64,000 bases of DNA from Lachnospiraceae bacterium AD3010 (lineage in GTDB: Bacteria > Bacillota > Clostridia > Lachnospirales > Lachnospiraceae). This document shows positions 27,101 through 36,019 of the stretch, piece after piece. Location: the NCBI GenBank assembly GCA_000622025.1, contig KK211389.1, positions 124,001 to 188,000 on the forward strand, written 5' to 3'. The position numbers were made by a program, and so were the translations under genes. Positions within the stretch are counted from its first letter, which is position 1; each line of letters opens with the position of its first letter. The notes below the pieces were generated by a model that saw only the letters and a list, made by a program, of their open reading frames with translations, was not told where the DNA came from and ran no database searches.

Positions 27101-29351
27101 CTGCGTTCCCTCCATTCCATTCATCAAGCACATTCTCATAACTTCTTGTGGTTCCGTAGGAACCGTTCTTTGAAAAGTCTTCCGTGTATTCTCCTTCATT
27201 AGCGGAAGTACCATTCACTGAGTCTCCTTTTTCATCATCCCAGTTCACCTTCCAGTCGGTGATCCTTACTTCTCCCTTGATAAAGCATTTCTTATAATCC
27301 CACCATAGGACTGTCACGTATCCCCCGGCTTCGCCGTTAAGCTTCCAGTTCCCGGAGAATTCCGTACCGGTAAGCTCCATAGCGATAATACTCTGTGCCG
27401 CGCCGTAAACACCGATAGACGCTACCTTTGCAAGCCCCACGCCTGCCCGGAGCTCTATGCCCGGAAGGATGAATTCCGCAGTGCCCTTGTAGCTGTAATC
27501 ATCATCATTCTTTTCTATTTCAAGTGCGACGGTTCCCTCAGCACCGAATTTAAGCCTGATGGCTATTGGAACAAAGACTATGGCTGTCTGCCACTGTCCG
27601 TCGTAATATATACCAAAGCCTATGCATACCCTTCCCAAGGTGGGAGCGGAAAGCCCCGTCTCTTCGTCATAGGTTCCGCTTGCATAGCCCATTATGGTGA
27701 AGGAAGGCTCGGTCTCACCTCCCATGCTCATAGGCTTCGGAGCCTTGAACATAGCGTCACCGAAGGCCTTTTCGGCTTTTGCAAGGTTCTCTATCATTTC
27801 CGAGATCTCACCGCCAAAGTATTTCTTCGGATCCGCACCCCTGTCTTTCACATTACTTTTTATGGCCGCTATATCAAATCCGATACCCACTTCATAGGTT
27901 CCCTCTTCCCTGTCATATACAAGGGAGGTTGAAAATCCCGCAAAGTCAAAGCTAAGATCTTCGGAAAGGAAGGGTACACCATCCCTTGGAAGGCTTACCT
28001 TGAGTTTTGGTCCTTCGACCTTGAAGTCTTCTTCTGCCGAAAGCGCCCTCTCGAAACGAGCATACAGTTTATTTACATCAGAGGGCAGCACAGAACCCGA
28101 GACATATTTCCGTCCGCCGCTCTCACTGTCAAACCAGCCGACAAAATCCTTTTTTCTGCCGCCGCTTGAATCGGTTTCATCCCACAGGGCATCCGGAAGT
28201 TCATTTACCCTGTCATTCATTATGCTGAAGGAAATACTTCCCTTTTTCTTATTTACCGTCGCATTTTCTCCGGGTATGAGATCAATGGTTCTGACACCTG
28301 CGGGCTTCACCATATCGCTTTTCCCGTCACTCCTCACCGTACCGGCATACTGAACCCCCTCTGCTAAAGAGAGATCAAGCTCTATAACCGGCCTTACTCC
28401 CCGGTTTTCCCAGTCTCCCTTTATCATAGAGAAAAAAGCAAAGCTGTCGGATCCGGATGTCTTTACGTCTCCGCTTTCGTCAATATACTGGATCTTACCG
28501 TCCTCTACATCACTTATCCAGAAAGCCCTGGATGTCTTAATTGAATCATTTCCGTCAAAGCCGTACTTTTCTTCATTAAGAATACTTAAGGAGGGAATGC
28601 GTACAGCGTCCCCGTCATCGTTTTTAATAACGGCCTGAAGATTTTCTCCGGTAATTATCCTTGGAGTAAGAAAATCCTTTACTGACTTTCTGATGAAGGA
28701 ATCACGGTATGACGGATTCCGGGGAGAAAAGGCAAATTTGGTGTTATACAGCGTTTCATCGCTTATGAGAAGAGCTTTCCCGTCATTGATATCAAGAACC
28801 CTCCATTTAACGGCGCCTAAAACATCCTTATTTCTTCCGGTATCATAATTCCCGAACCACAGGCAGTCCCAGGTGGTTACACCGTTTTCCCTTACGGGCT
28901 TCTTTAGATCCGTGTATTTAAGCTCATTTACCTCTCCGTAGGTAACAGAAGAAAGGTTGCCTGTATCCTCATTAGGACTCTCTATTTCATCTGAATCGCT
29001 GCTTTCCCCGTCTCCCTCACCGAGCTGATCCAGGACAAAGCCTGTCATATCGATATCTCCGGCATCGAAGGTCTTTCCGTTAAGCTGTGAAAAATACCTG
29101 TCATAGGTCTTCAGTGCCTCCCGGTATCCGGGATCCGATTCCGGTATCTCCCGTCCGTTCTCATCTATGACCTTCATTGATGCGCCTTTGAAATCAGGTG
29201 TTATTTCCACCTCCCCGATTCCGCCTGCAGCAGCCTCCTCCGTATTTCCCTTTATCTCGGAAGCAAAGGCAGGCGCGGCAGCTTCCCCCGTAAGGAGGCA
29301 GCAGCACAGAACTATGCTCACATATCTTTTTATCATTTTCAGGCTATTCAT
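24150..29351 (-). CDS. large secreted multidomain protein with DUF6273-like and bacterial Ig-like domains
   Basis: A 1,733-residue protein with a classical signal peptide (basic MNSLKMIKRY, hydrophobic core, AFA cleavage near residue 30). A region at about residues 150-330 resembles DUF6273 (CLWFGNYDTGRNKD, VKWRVLDINDGKALLIS). It is followed by an InlB-repeat-like GWFDSESGGRKYVSGS. The middle has an acidic part with many bespoke beta-propeller-like stretches (DIWAVWMDASKE, LHVVWLSDNT). Two CARDB-like Ig domains follow (about 1170-1440), then a Big_2 domain (SSDESVATVDKDGKITGIFEGTATVT) and a basic C-terminus without LPXTG. It is likely an extracellular or wall-associated protein. It begins 12 bp after hemZ with an AAGGGAA site, so it is read from that transcript. 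Confidence 0.75.
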   Translation of the reverse strand: MNSLKMIKRYVSIVLCCCLLTGEAAAPAFASEIKGNTEEAAAGGIGEVEITPDFKGASMKVIDENGREIPESDPGYREALKTYDRYFSQLNGKTFDAGDIDMTGFVLDQLGEGDGESSDSDEIESPNEDTGNLSSVTYGEVNELKYTDLKKPVRENGVTTWDCLWFGNYDTGRNKDVLGAVKWRVLDINDGKALLISDETLYNTKFAFSPRNPSYRDSFIRKSVKDFLTPRIITGENLQAVIKNDDGDAVRIPSLSILNEEKYGFDGNDSIKTSRAFWISDVEDGKIQYIDESGDVKTSGSDSFAFFSMIKGDWENRGVRPVIELDLSLAEGVQYAGTVRSDGKSDMVKPAGVRTIDLIPGENATVNKKKGSISFSIMNDRVNELPDALWDETDSSGGRKKDFVGWFDSESGGRKYVSGSVLPSDVNKLYARFERALSAEEDFKVEGPKLKVSLPRDGVPFLSEDLSFDFAGFSTSLVYDREEGTYEVGIGFDIAAIKSNVKDRGADPKKYFGGEISEMIENLAKAEKAFGDAMFKAPKPMSMGGETEPSFTIMGYASGTYDEETGLSAPTLGRVCIGFGIYYDGQWQTAIVFVPIAIRLKFGAEGTVALEIEKNDDDYSYKGTAEFILPGIELRAGVGLAKVASIGVYGAAQSIIAMELTGTEFSGNWKLNGEAGGYVTVLWWDYKKCFIKGEVRITDWKVNWDDEKGDSVNGTSANEGEYTEDFSKNGSYGTTRSYENVLDEWNGGNAGNISVDPDGRTELLHDMSDMADPKAVQTVDGKAVIAFTAANDEEEAEKGNYTSVYYGVYDLKSGDMSTISFNHIDADHKSAEFSPSLATDGTDIWAVWMDASKEVTPAQNEVLKSIQGEELTKEQKKVLGELEKCVEIRAAKFNKDTLVFEESVLLDKNNAVDSSPVIAAVGEELHVVWLSDNTPVAGVDEIDKGKEVIKHVSKSKADADWSEAETIETGGSISGLAVGELQGEAVLAYCLDTDRDFQTTEDVELHAEGLSGGSDLLLSGEKTNPVNPQFARFGDSSTPALLWGEMSADKPCIRYAESLSGETKRIHFDDPSALSPDFTALDSAAAGGNDDRVSVIITKTGDNDIYGESGAYKESGRKINVYFIDDIDDQYEYEEDEGYDAGYPMEISNTGLNGDVDKVTGFWDRGNFGMDDEIDDLFLIYTEGDASGYDDKTFELSTSLYISSIFEGLDIMFNEEDSEVDVDPWDISIGEEGLNLSFLVKNSSFEDLSEFRSVVRDQDNNVLFNDIVNTDGNLEPGDSVSCNVALHVNEDSFSKGEKLTMHIIHPDSPNYNLSDDDAANGVDLDDEDVNNYMAFNVGDVELSLDQSVSADDRDMEIKYSVTNESILDTKAKLSLYLRDKDGDEKLLYDEEGVTSEEIFEIGAGETKEFILDKDIFDSLTSSGDVISAKLTNLNNSGSEAVMEEAYTGDNEDLLKVNHTCIEKVITDTDTLFLFPGESKSVSARVEPEKLSDIGVYWVSSDESVATVDKDGKITGIFEGTATVTAIANDGGGAKSEIKVTVGTGGLAALGDTHALSPVSGSKKKYVLDLPEDVTEAVITVARGNRFSILNGVKGSFKLLNRKTDRKYLSVSKKGAVRIKKETPKEGSVITFTDSRSAKTVKVTVRVREQRFEGKKKLSTSVSGKNSFDLKAELLLNAEFKPDNERYKKVIPDFKVERNRKTEWHVTGKPAKTGYVKVPVYVYGRKFKMKIRVK

Positions 29352-29363
29352 TTCGGGTTCCCT

Positions 29364-30794
29364 TCAAAACTGCTTAAAAAGCGCTCTTTTCCTATCCAGC
29401 ATTTCGTCTATCCTTGAAATATATCCGTTCACATCCTTGACATTGCCGTTTCTCCTTATGTCAGTCCGTGTATGAACACACTTTGATACCGTTCCGGCTC
29501 CCACAGCCGGGATGGAATGTATCTCCTCCATCATAAGTATATTATAGATCCCCTCTTTTCCCGGTCTTGCCCAGCCCGTATTTTCGAAATTGCCCGACAT
29601 ATTTTTCTGCCGGTACAGATAATAGGGTTCAAGCCCCATTTCACGGGCTCCCAATGCCGCTATCTCCAGCATAACATCAGTATTGGAATTTGAATATACT
29701 TTATATTTCTCAATCTCCTCCATAAGCCTTGAACCTCTCTTTACGGCGAGACTGTGTACCGTAAGATCGTCCGGCTTCAGCTTCGCAATTTCAGATATCG
29801 TATGGCTTACTTCCTTTTCGCCCTCTCCCGGAAGACCCAGGATAATGTCCATATTTATATTGTCAAAGCCTGCATCCCTGGCGTCCTGAAAGGCTCTGAC
29901 CGTATCTTCTACACTATGCTGCCTGCCTATTATCTTCAGGGTTTCCTGATTCATGCTCTGGGGATTTACGGATATCCGGTCCGCACCGTTTTCCCTTAAG
30001 ATACGGAGCTTTTCCTTTGTGATGGAGTCCGGTCTTCCCGCCTCCACCGTGAATTCCCTGATACCGTCAAAATCGAAAAGCCGGTGAACTGAGTCAAAGA
30101 GGCGCTTAAGCTCCTCCTCATTAAGTGTTGTCGGGGTTCCGCCACCGATATATATGCTTACAGGCTTCCGGCCCGAAAAAAGCTCTGAAACAAACTTTAA
30201 TTCCATTTCAAGGCAGTCAAGATATTCCCCCACTTTTGTTTTCCAGAGTCCTATCGCATTTGATGTGAAGGAGCAGTAGAGACAGGTAGTGGGGCAGAAG
30301 GGAATACCGATATAAAGGCTGAAGGAGCCCGGATAATTGACATCCTTAATGATATTCATCTCCTTTACGGCAATATCCGCAGCCAGAGCGGATTTTTCAG
30401 GGCTCACAAGATAAAAGGATTCCATATACTCCACAGTATCTTTATGGGTAAAGCCCTGCTCCATATGATTTATGGCAAGTCTCACCGGCCTTATGCCTGT
30501 TAAGGTTCCCCAGGGGAGCTTAACCTTAAGGACGGATGAAAGCTCTTCATAGACTCTGCATTTCAGGATATTTTTCATCCGGAGCCGGTCGGTGTCCGAT
30601 ATGTCTGCAAGGCTGAGATCCAGTATCAGGGCTGAGTCTCTTATGATCCTTGTCCTGAATGTCCCGTTGCCGGAGCCACTCTCCTTATCCTCCGGGAAAA
30701 ATGAAACCTCGATCTCCTCTCCCGGAAAAAAAGAGCGGACAAGGGGATGGATATCATTTATGAAATTGTCGTTTGACATTATTAAGCTAAGCAT
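29364..30794 (-). CDS. hemZ: radical SAM coproporphyrinogen III oxidase-like protein HemZ
   Basis: A 476-residue protein with an N-terminal domain of about 155 residues, then the radical SAM core with CxxxCxxC at C167, C171 and C174 in GIPFCPTTCLYCSF. It also has the HemN-family IYIGGGTPTTL, VEAGRPDSI, NPQSMNQETLKIIGR and MDIILGLPGEG motifs. HemZ-type proteins are annotated as oxygen-independent coproporphyrinogen dehydrogenases, though no other heme gene is nearby and the clostridial substrate is uncertain. The start ATG at 30794 has only weak upstream purines, and the second ATG at 30779 is no better. It precedes the large secreted protein on the same transcript. Confidence 0.88.
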   Translation of the reverse strand: MLSLIMSNDNFINDIHPLVRSFFPGEEIEVSFFPEDKESGSGNGTFRTRIIRDSALILDLSLADISDTDRLRMKNILKCRVYEELSSVLKVKLPWGTLTGIRPVRLAINHMEQGFTHKDTVEYMESFYLVSPEKSALAADIAVKEMNIIKDVNYPGSFSLYIGIPFCPTTCLYCSFTSNAIGLWKTKVGEYLDCLEMELKFVSELFSGRKPVSIYIGGGTPTTLNEEELKRLFDSVHRLFDFDGIREFTVEAGRPDSITKEKLRILRENGADRISVNPQSMNQETLKIIGRQHSVEDTVRAFQDARDAGFDNINMDIILGLPGEGEKEVSHTISEIAKLKPDDLTVHSLAVKRGSRLMEEIEKYKVYSNSNTDVMLEIAALGAREMGLEPYYLYRQKNMSGNFENTGWARPGKEGIYNILMMEEIHSIPAVGAGTVSKCVHTRTDIRRNGNVKDVNGYISRIDEMLDRKRALFKQF

Positions 30795-30816
30795 AATTGA
30801 AGATCCAATAACATCT

Positions 30817-30840
30817 GCCCGAATTAAATGCCCTTCGGGC
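30817..30840. other. inverted repeat between the helicase and hemZ genes
   Basis: GCCCGAA at 30817-30823 pairs with TTCGGGC at 30834-30840 across a ten-base loop; a smaller GCCC-TTCG-GGGC-like fold overlaps it. There is no T-tract on the minus strand, so it is a weak terminator at best and may be a leader hairpin of hemZ. Confidence 0.4.
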
Positions 30841-30864
30841 GCGCCTGCATGGTACAGTACCTTC

Positions 30865-33327
30865 CTACGGAATATGCTGCATTTTCCAGAACTCTGTTAC
30901 TTCTTCACCGGCGGAAGTGAGGTCTATCTCCTTTACATTATCCCACTCCCTTGGGAAGAGCCTTCTATAGCCCCGTGTCAGGAAGCGCTCGTCAAGCAGT
31001 GCCACTATCCACCGGTCATTCTCAGTCCTTATCACCCGTCCCGCAGCCTGCAGCACCTTATTCATGCCCGGATAACGATAGGAGTAATCAAATCCGTCAA
31101 GCTCCCTTTCGTCAAAATAATCCTTTAGGATACTCCGTTCAAAGGATACCTGGGGCAGGGCCGTCCCCACGATAACAGCTCCGATAAGCCGTTCCTCTCT
31201 TAGATCTATCCCCTCTGCAAATATCCCTCCGGCAACGCAGAAGGCAAGGAGCCGGTCGGAACTCTCAAACTTTTCAAGAAATTCCCGTCTTTTGTCCTCA
31301 TCCATATACCTTTCCTGTATAAGTATCTCCTGTTCCGGCATATCAAAGGTTGACAGATATTTCCCTGTAACCTCTTTAAGAAAGGCATAGGATGGGAAAA
31401 ATACCATATAATTCCCCTGCTTTACGCTTATGATCTCATATATCTCATAAGCTATCCTCTGATATTCACTCTCACTCCTCCTCGTGTATTTGGAGCTTAC
31501 ATCCCGTGAAACAAAAACACCCCTTTTTGAATTGTCAAAGGAGGAGCTTGCATATATGGTGTAATCCTCCCTGTCGCCGCTTAAAAGATCCATATAGTAG
31601 GTAACGGGCAAAAGGGTTGCGGAAAAGAATACCGTGCTTCTGGCCCTGTCAGTGCATTTTCTTATCTCCTTTGCCGGATCTACGTTGAAGAGCTTTACCC
31701 TCATCCTCCCGTCAGGGGAAATCTCCGCGTAATTCACATAGGATTCATCCTCTGTCTCATAAATATCGAGAAAAGATCGTATATTAAAGTAGAGCTCCAG
31801 GGCTTCATTATCAAGACTTACCTCTGCGGTTCCTGCTTCCTCAAGAAGCTCCCCGAAGATTAGCGCGGTCCTTGTAAGTACGGCCACAAACTCCTCAAGC
31901 TCAGGATCTTTAAACGCCCCTTCCTCCCTGCTGTCGCAGAGCTTCTTTACGGGTATCAGGGCTCTGGAACAGTTTGAAAGATTATTCATAAGTTTCTTCA
32001 TAAGCTTAATAAGGTTCTGCCTTGCCTTATCCTTCCGGACATCCGTAACTATTGCGGGATGCGTATCTGCAAGGGCGTTCCACCCCTCCATAAACTTTGC
32101 CCTGACCTTCAGAAAGTCTTCCTTAAAGAGCTCCGCAGAAAACATTTCCCTTGCCCTGTCAACCAGATTATGGGCTTCATCCACGAGAAAGATATAATTC
32201 CCGTTTACTCCTTCTCCGAAGAAGCGTCTCAATTTAACTCTCGGATCAAAGCAGTAATTATAATCAAGTATCACGGAGTCGCAAAACAGCGAGAGATCAA
32301 GGGACAGCTCAAAAGGACAGACATTCCTTTCCAGAGCAAATTCCATAATCCTCTTTCTCGAATGGTCATCCTCTCTTGTAAGGAAATCATAAAGAGCGTC
32401 ATTTATCCTGTCATAGTGGCCTTTGGCAAAGGGACAGTCAACAGGATTACAGGGCGTTCCCTCATTCTCCCTTAAGGCACAGATCTTTTCCTTTGCGGTA
32501 AGGGTTACGGTCTTAAATAAGAAATCCTGCTTTCTTAATTCATCAAAGCTCTCCGATGCCACGGTGGCCGTAACGGTCTTTGCGGTGGCATAAAAGATAC
32601 GCTCCGTAAGGCCCTCACCCATGGCCTTAATCGTGGGAAACAGCACTGCCAGTGTCTTCCCGGTACCTGTGGGGGCATTTAAGAACAGTCGTTTTTCATG
32701 AAAAACTGTCCTGTATACGCCTTCCGCCAGCTCCTTCTGGCCCTTACGGTACGTAAAAGGAAACTGAAGCTTCTTTATGGAGGCGTTTCTCTTTATCCTC
32801 CACTCATATGAAAAAGAAGCCCAGCGCCGGTATTCTCCGATAAGAGCGTCAAACCAGGCCTTTAACTCCCCGAAGGTAAAGCCCTGATGAAAATATTTAA
32901 CGTCCTCAGACTCCATATTACAATAGGTCATGCGGACGTTTATCTCTTTAAGCTCATTCTGAAGGGCATAGATATAGGCGTAGCATTTTGCCTGGGCAAG
33001 ATGCACGCTTTCAGGTTCCTTAATACGTTTAAGCTCCTTATATACCCCCTTTATTTCATCGATAACAGTCGTTTCATTATCAACACTGATGATCCCGTCT
33101 GCTCTGCCATCGATAATAAGATCATAATCATCAAAGGGAATAACAAGGCGTAATGGCACCTCCGCACGGTAATCCGGCCCCTCCCTTTTCTGGAGCATCC
33201 TGTGTATCCTGCCGCCCTCCAGCATGGCATCCGCCCTGACAGTCCGGCGCCTGTTGTCTATATCTCCGCTCCGCAGGATAAATTCCACCAGCTCCCTGAC
33301 GGATACACTTATCCTGTCCTTTACCAT
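30865..33327 (-). CDS. RecB-type nuclease fused to XPD/DinG-family Fe-S helicase
   Basis: An 820-residue two-enzyme protein. Residues 1 to about 130 form a RecB/Cas4-like PD-(D/E)XK nuclease: H42 in GRIHRML, D77 in DGRADG, E91-x-K93 in DEIKG, and Q112xxxY116. Residues from about 185 form an SF2 XPD-type helicase: Walker A NAPTGTGKT (217-225), Fe-S cysteines C283, C293, C298 and C337, DEAH in FLVDEAHNLVDRA, SATLLP, and a C-terminal QAAGRVIRTENDRW. Such helicases unwind 5'-3' and would be expected to act in DNA repair. The start ATG lies inside the last codons of the upstream Uma2 gene (7-bp overlap), so the two are coupled. Confidence 0.88.
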   Translation of the reverse strand: MVKDRISVSVRELVEFILRSGDIDNRRRTVRADAMLEGGRIHRMLQKREGPDYRAEVPLRLVIPFDDYDLIIDGRADGIISVDNETTVIDEIKGVYKELKRIKEPESVHLAQAKCYAYIYALQNELKEINVRMTYCNMESEDVKYFHQGFTFGELKAWFDALIGEYRRWASFSYEWRIKRNASIKKLQFPFTYRKGQKELAEGVYRTVFHEKRLFLNAPTGTGKTLAVLFPTIKAMGEGLTERIFYATAKTVTATVASESFDELRKQDFLFKTVTLTAKEKICALRENEGTPCNPVDCPFAKGHYDRINDALYDFLTREDDHSRKRIMEFALERNVCPFELSLDLSLFCDSVILDYNYCFDPRVKLRRFFGEGVNGNYIFLVDEAHNLVDRAREMFSAELFKEDFLKVRAKFMEGWNALADTHPAIVTDVRKDKARQNLIKLMKKLMNNLSNCSRALIPVKKLCDSREEGAFKDPELEEFVAVLTRTALIFGELLEEAGTAEVSLDNEALELYFNIRSFLDIYETEDESYVNYAEISPDGRMRVKLFNVDPAKEIRKCTDRARSTVFFSATLLPVTYYMDLLSGDREDYTIYASSSFDNSKRGVFVSRDVSSKYTRRSESEYQRIAYEIYEIISVKQGNYMVFFPSYAFLKEVTGKYLSTFDMPEQEILIQERYMDEDKRREFLEKFESSDRLLAFCVAGGIFAEGIDLREERLIGAVIVGTALPQVSFERSILKDYFDERELDGFDYSYRYPGMNKVLQAAGRVIRTENDRWIVALLDERFLTRGYRRLFPREWDNVKEIDLTSAGEEVTEFWKMQHIP

Positions 33328-33890
33328 ATCTTTTCGTCAAGTGCCCTGAAGTCTATATATAAATCATCGTAAATACCTGCCTTTACCGTATCCTCAAACG
33401 TAAAGGATCTTGGAAGGTAGGGATCGTCGGAATTATAGACCGTAACGCTTTTCTTGGCGGGATTTACGATCCAGTATTCCCTTACTCCTCCCTCCGTATA
33501 AAGCTTCAGCTTATCAAGGTAATCATGGGCGGGATTTCCCGGTGACACTACCTCGATCACCCAGTCGGGAGCACCGCTGCAGCCCTTATCCGTAAGCTTG
33601 TCCCTGTCGCAGACAACCGTGATATCCGGCTCCAGCACCGTGTCCTCCTCCTCACTAAGGCGTACGCCGAAGGGAGCGGGATAAACGCGGCAGTCCCCCT
33701 TTTTTGAGTCAATATAAGCCTTGATCGCGTAAAACAATTCTGCAACCAGCTCCATATGGACCCTGAGGGGTTCGCCCATTGCATATAAGGGATATAATTC
33801 CCCGTCTATAAGCTCATATCTTTCGTTTTCAGGCAGTGCCTCAAATTCATCTACAGTGTATTTATGGCTTTCAGGTATACTTACTTCCAT
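33321..33890 (-). CDS. Uma2 family (DUF820) putative endonuclease
   Basis: A 189-residue protein with YTVDEFEALPENERYELIDGELY, VLEPDITVVCDRDKL, PDWVIEVVSPGNPAHDYLDKLKLY and GVREYWIVNPAKKSVTVY, the conserved order of Uma2 proteins. The D...E-x-V pair (LEPDI and IEVVSP) forms the PD-(D/E)XK-like active site. The family is widespread and its targets are unproven. The ATG at 33890 has GGAGG upstream. Its coupling to the nuclease-helicase gene may be functional, or it may simply mark a mobile gene that landed there. It is not a truncated copy. Confidence 0.88.
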   Translation of the reverse strand: MEVSIPESHKYTVDEFEALPENERYELIDGELYPLYAMGEPLRVHMELVAELFYAIKAYIDSKKGDCRVYPAPFGVRLSEEEDTVLEPDITVVCDRDKLTDKGCSGAPDWVIEVVSPGNPAHDYLDKLKLYTEGGVREYWIVNPAKKSVTVYNSDDPYLPRSFTFEDTVKAGIYDDLYIDFRALDEKIW

Positions 33891-33967
33891 AGATTTTCAT
33901 ACCTCCGTGCTTTTCCTCTATTATAGCCTTTTAGGGGCTTACTTACAATGAAGAACGCTGTAGAAAT

Positions 33968-34003
33968 AAAGCCCCGGACGAAACTGACCGCCCGGGGCTT
34001 TTA
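33968..34003. terminator. rho-independent terminator of asnA
   Basis: AAAGCCCCGG at 33968-33977 pairs with CCCGGGGCTTTT across a loop of about 13 bases: a very stable GC-rich stem flanked by A/T runs on both sides. It is placed 20 bp after the asnA stop on the minus strand and could also stop transcription arriving on the plus strand. Confidence 0.9.
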
Positions 34004-34022
34004 TAGTAAAGAGAAACTGATA

Positions 34023-35030
34023 TCAAAGCAGGAAGATATTATTTTCCTCCGCTTTTCTGATGTCTTCATCAAGCCAGATGGAGGACTGAACCTCCCCGAT
34101 ATGAGCCTTTTCAAGGAAATACATACAGATCCTTGACTGACCGATCCCGCCGCCAACGGTATAGGGCAGCTCCCCATTAAGTAAGGATCTCTGGAAGGGA
34201 AGCTCCTCCCTGTCCTCACAGTGGCTTATTTTCAGCTGCTCATGCAATGACTTTTCATCAACCCTTATTCCCATGCTTGAAAGCTCAAGAGCGCAGTCAA
34301 GTACAGGGAAATATACGATGATATCCCCGTTTAAGGACCAGTCATCATAGTCGGGGGCACGTCCGTCATGCCGTTCACCGTTTGAAAGGACTCCGCCTAT
34401 ACAGGAAACAAATATGGCTCCGTATTCCCTCGCAGCAGCATACTCCCTCTCCTTAGGGGTCTTATCCGGATATCGTTTTAAGAGCTCTTCACTCTCAATA
34501 AATACGATTTCCTCAGGCAGGCTGTTACTTAAAAAATCATACCTTTCATGGAGGTGCCTCTCCGTATATTTAAGGGCATTGAAAACACAGCGCACCTTAT
34601 CCTTAAGGGTCTCCGTATTCCTCTCTTCCTTTCCTATTATCGCCTCCCAGTCCCACTGGTCAACATAGATGGAATGGAGATTATCCGTGTCCTCATCCCG
34701 CCTTATGGCGCACATATCGGTATAGAGCCCTTCACCCTTTGAAAAGCCGTAGTCCTTCAGTGCAAATCTCTTCCACTTCGCAAGGGACTGTACAATCTCC
34801 ACCTGCCTGTCGCCCTGCTCCTTTATTCCGAAGGAAACCGGTCTCTCCACACCGTTTAAGTTATCATTAAGACCCGACTCCGGCCGCACAAAAAGAGGCG
34901 CCGACACACGGGTAAGATTAAGCTCCTTCGCGAGCGCCCTCTCAAAGAAGTCCTTCACCTCCTTGATGGCGATCTGGGTCTCATGTACACCCATATTGGG
35001 CTTATAATTTTCGGGGATAACAATACTCAA
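34023..35030 (-). CDS. asnA: aspartate--ammonia ligase
   Basis: A 335-residue protein of the AsnA family, related to class II aminoacyl-tRNA synthetases. It carries [66 protein letters not shown] and the C-terminal [28 protein letters not shown], all conserved. It makes asparagine from aspartate and ammonia with ATP. The start is TTG at 35030 with GGAGG eight bases upstream, and no ATG fits. A dispersed repeat copy (35058-35103) separates it from map, and it ends at its own strong terminator. Confidence 0.96.
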   Translation of the reverse strand: MSIVIPENYKPNMGVHETQIAIKEVKDFFERALAKELNLTRVSAPLFVRPESGLNDNLNGVERPVSFGIKEQGDRQVEIVQSLAKWKRFALKDYGFSKGEGLYTDMCAIRRDEDTDNLHSIYVDQWDWEAIIGKEERNTETLKDKVRCVFNALKYTERHLHERYDFLSNSLPEEIVFIESEELLKRYPDKTPKEREYAAAREYGAIFVSCIGGVLSNGERHDGRAPDYDDWSLNGDIIVYFPVLDCALELSSMGIRVDEKSLHEQLKISHCEDREELPFQRSLLNGELPYTVGGGIGQSRICMYFLEKAHIGEVQSSIWLDEDIRKAEENNIFLL

Positions 35031-35057
35031 TTTTTATTCCTCCATAATGCCTTGATC

Positions 35058-35103
35058 TTGTCATTCTCAAAGAAAAGATCCTTCGCTGACGCTCAGGATA
35101 ACA
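35058..35103. repeat. dispersed repeat, inverted pair without spacer
   Basis: A degenerate forward copy (TTGTCATTCTCAAAGAAAAG) is fused to a reverse copy (GATCCTTCGCTGACGCTCAGG), ending ATAACA, so the pair can fold on itself. It lies between map and asnA. Confidence 0.75.
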
Positions 35104-35113
35104 GCGCAGCATC

Positions 35114-35986
35114 TTACCACGTCAGTATCTCATACCCTGTTTCGGTGACCACCAGCTGAACCTCCCACTGTGCGGAAAGACTGCCGTCATCGGTATAGAC
35201 GGTCCAGCCGTTATCCTCATCGGTAAAGATATCATGCTTACCCATATTTACCATGGGCTCGATTGTAAAGCATAATCCCGGCACCATCAGCATTTCCGTT
35301 CCGGGCTTTGATACAAAGCTTACCCATGGTTCCTCATGGAAATCCCTTCCGCAGCCGTGGCCGCCGATCTCCTCCACAACGGAGTAGCCCTTACTCTTAC
35401 AGAACATATTAATGGCGTTACCCATATCTCCAAGGCAGACCCAGGGTCTTACCTCTTTTAATCCTATATTTACCGATTCACGCACATCTTCCACGAACTG
35501 CCGTACCTCCGGCTCCACATCACCGATAATAAACATCCTTGATGAATCCGCATAGTAGCCGTTAAGGATAGTAGTACAGTCTACATTCACTATATCCCCG
35601 TTCTGAAGGACGTCATCCTCTGAAGGGATACCGTGGCACACCTGGTCGTTTATCGAGGTACATACACTTTTCGGAAAGCCTTCGTACCCGAGAGTCGCAC
35701 AGGTTCCTCCCATTTCCCGGGTGATACGCGCGACCCAGTCATCGATCTCCTGTGTGGAAATACCCTCCCTGATATGCTCTGCAACGTAGTCAAGACAAGC
35801 TCTGTTTATCTCAGAGCTTTTTTTGATGCCCTCTATATCCTCCGGAGTCTTTATTATATCGTGCTCCGGAACAGTAAACCCCTTATCCCTGTACATCTTT
35901 AGCTTTTCATCAAAGGCAAGGTGGCACTGCTTATATTTTTTATGACTCCCGCACCAGCAGGGATCGTTTCTGCCTAACTGTCCCAA
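35114..35986 (-). CDS. map: methionine aminopeptidase with N-terminal SEC-C zinc motif
   Basis: About 290 residues. The N-terminus carries a SEC-C motif (LGRNDPCWCGSHKKYKQCH, cysteines about 10, 12 and 21 plus His 22), then the M24A domain with metal ligands in VDCTTILNGYYADSS, GGHGCGRDFHEEPW, CFTIEPMVNMG and WEVQLVVTETG. It removes the initiator methionine. The ORF can start at ATG 36010, but TTG at 35986 has AAGGAGA at ideal spacing and begins right before the SEC-C motif, as in relatives. The SEC-C tag is typical of clostridial Map and may help ribosome or SecA-like contacts. Confidence 0.94.
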   Translation of the reverse strand: MGQLGRNDPCWCGSHKKYKQCHLAFDEKLKMYRDKGFTVPEHDIIKTPEDIEGIKKSSEINRACLDYVAEHIREGISTQEIDDWVARITREMGGTCATLGYEGFPKSVCTSINDQVCHGIPSEDDVLQNGDIVNVDCTTILNGYYADSSRMFIIGDVEPEVRQFVEDVRESVNIGLKEVRPWVCLGDMGNAINMFCKSKGYSVVEEIGGHGCGRDFHEEPWVSFVSKPGTEMLMVPGLCFTIEPMVNMGKHDIFTDEDNGWTVYTDDGSLSAQWEVQLVVTETGYEILTW

Positions 35987-36019
35987 AAGTAATCTCCTTA
36001 AAAAACCCATATTATACTG

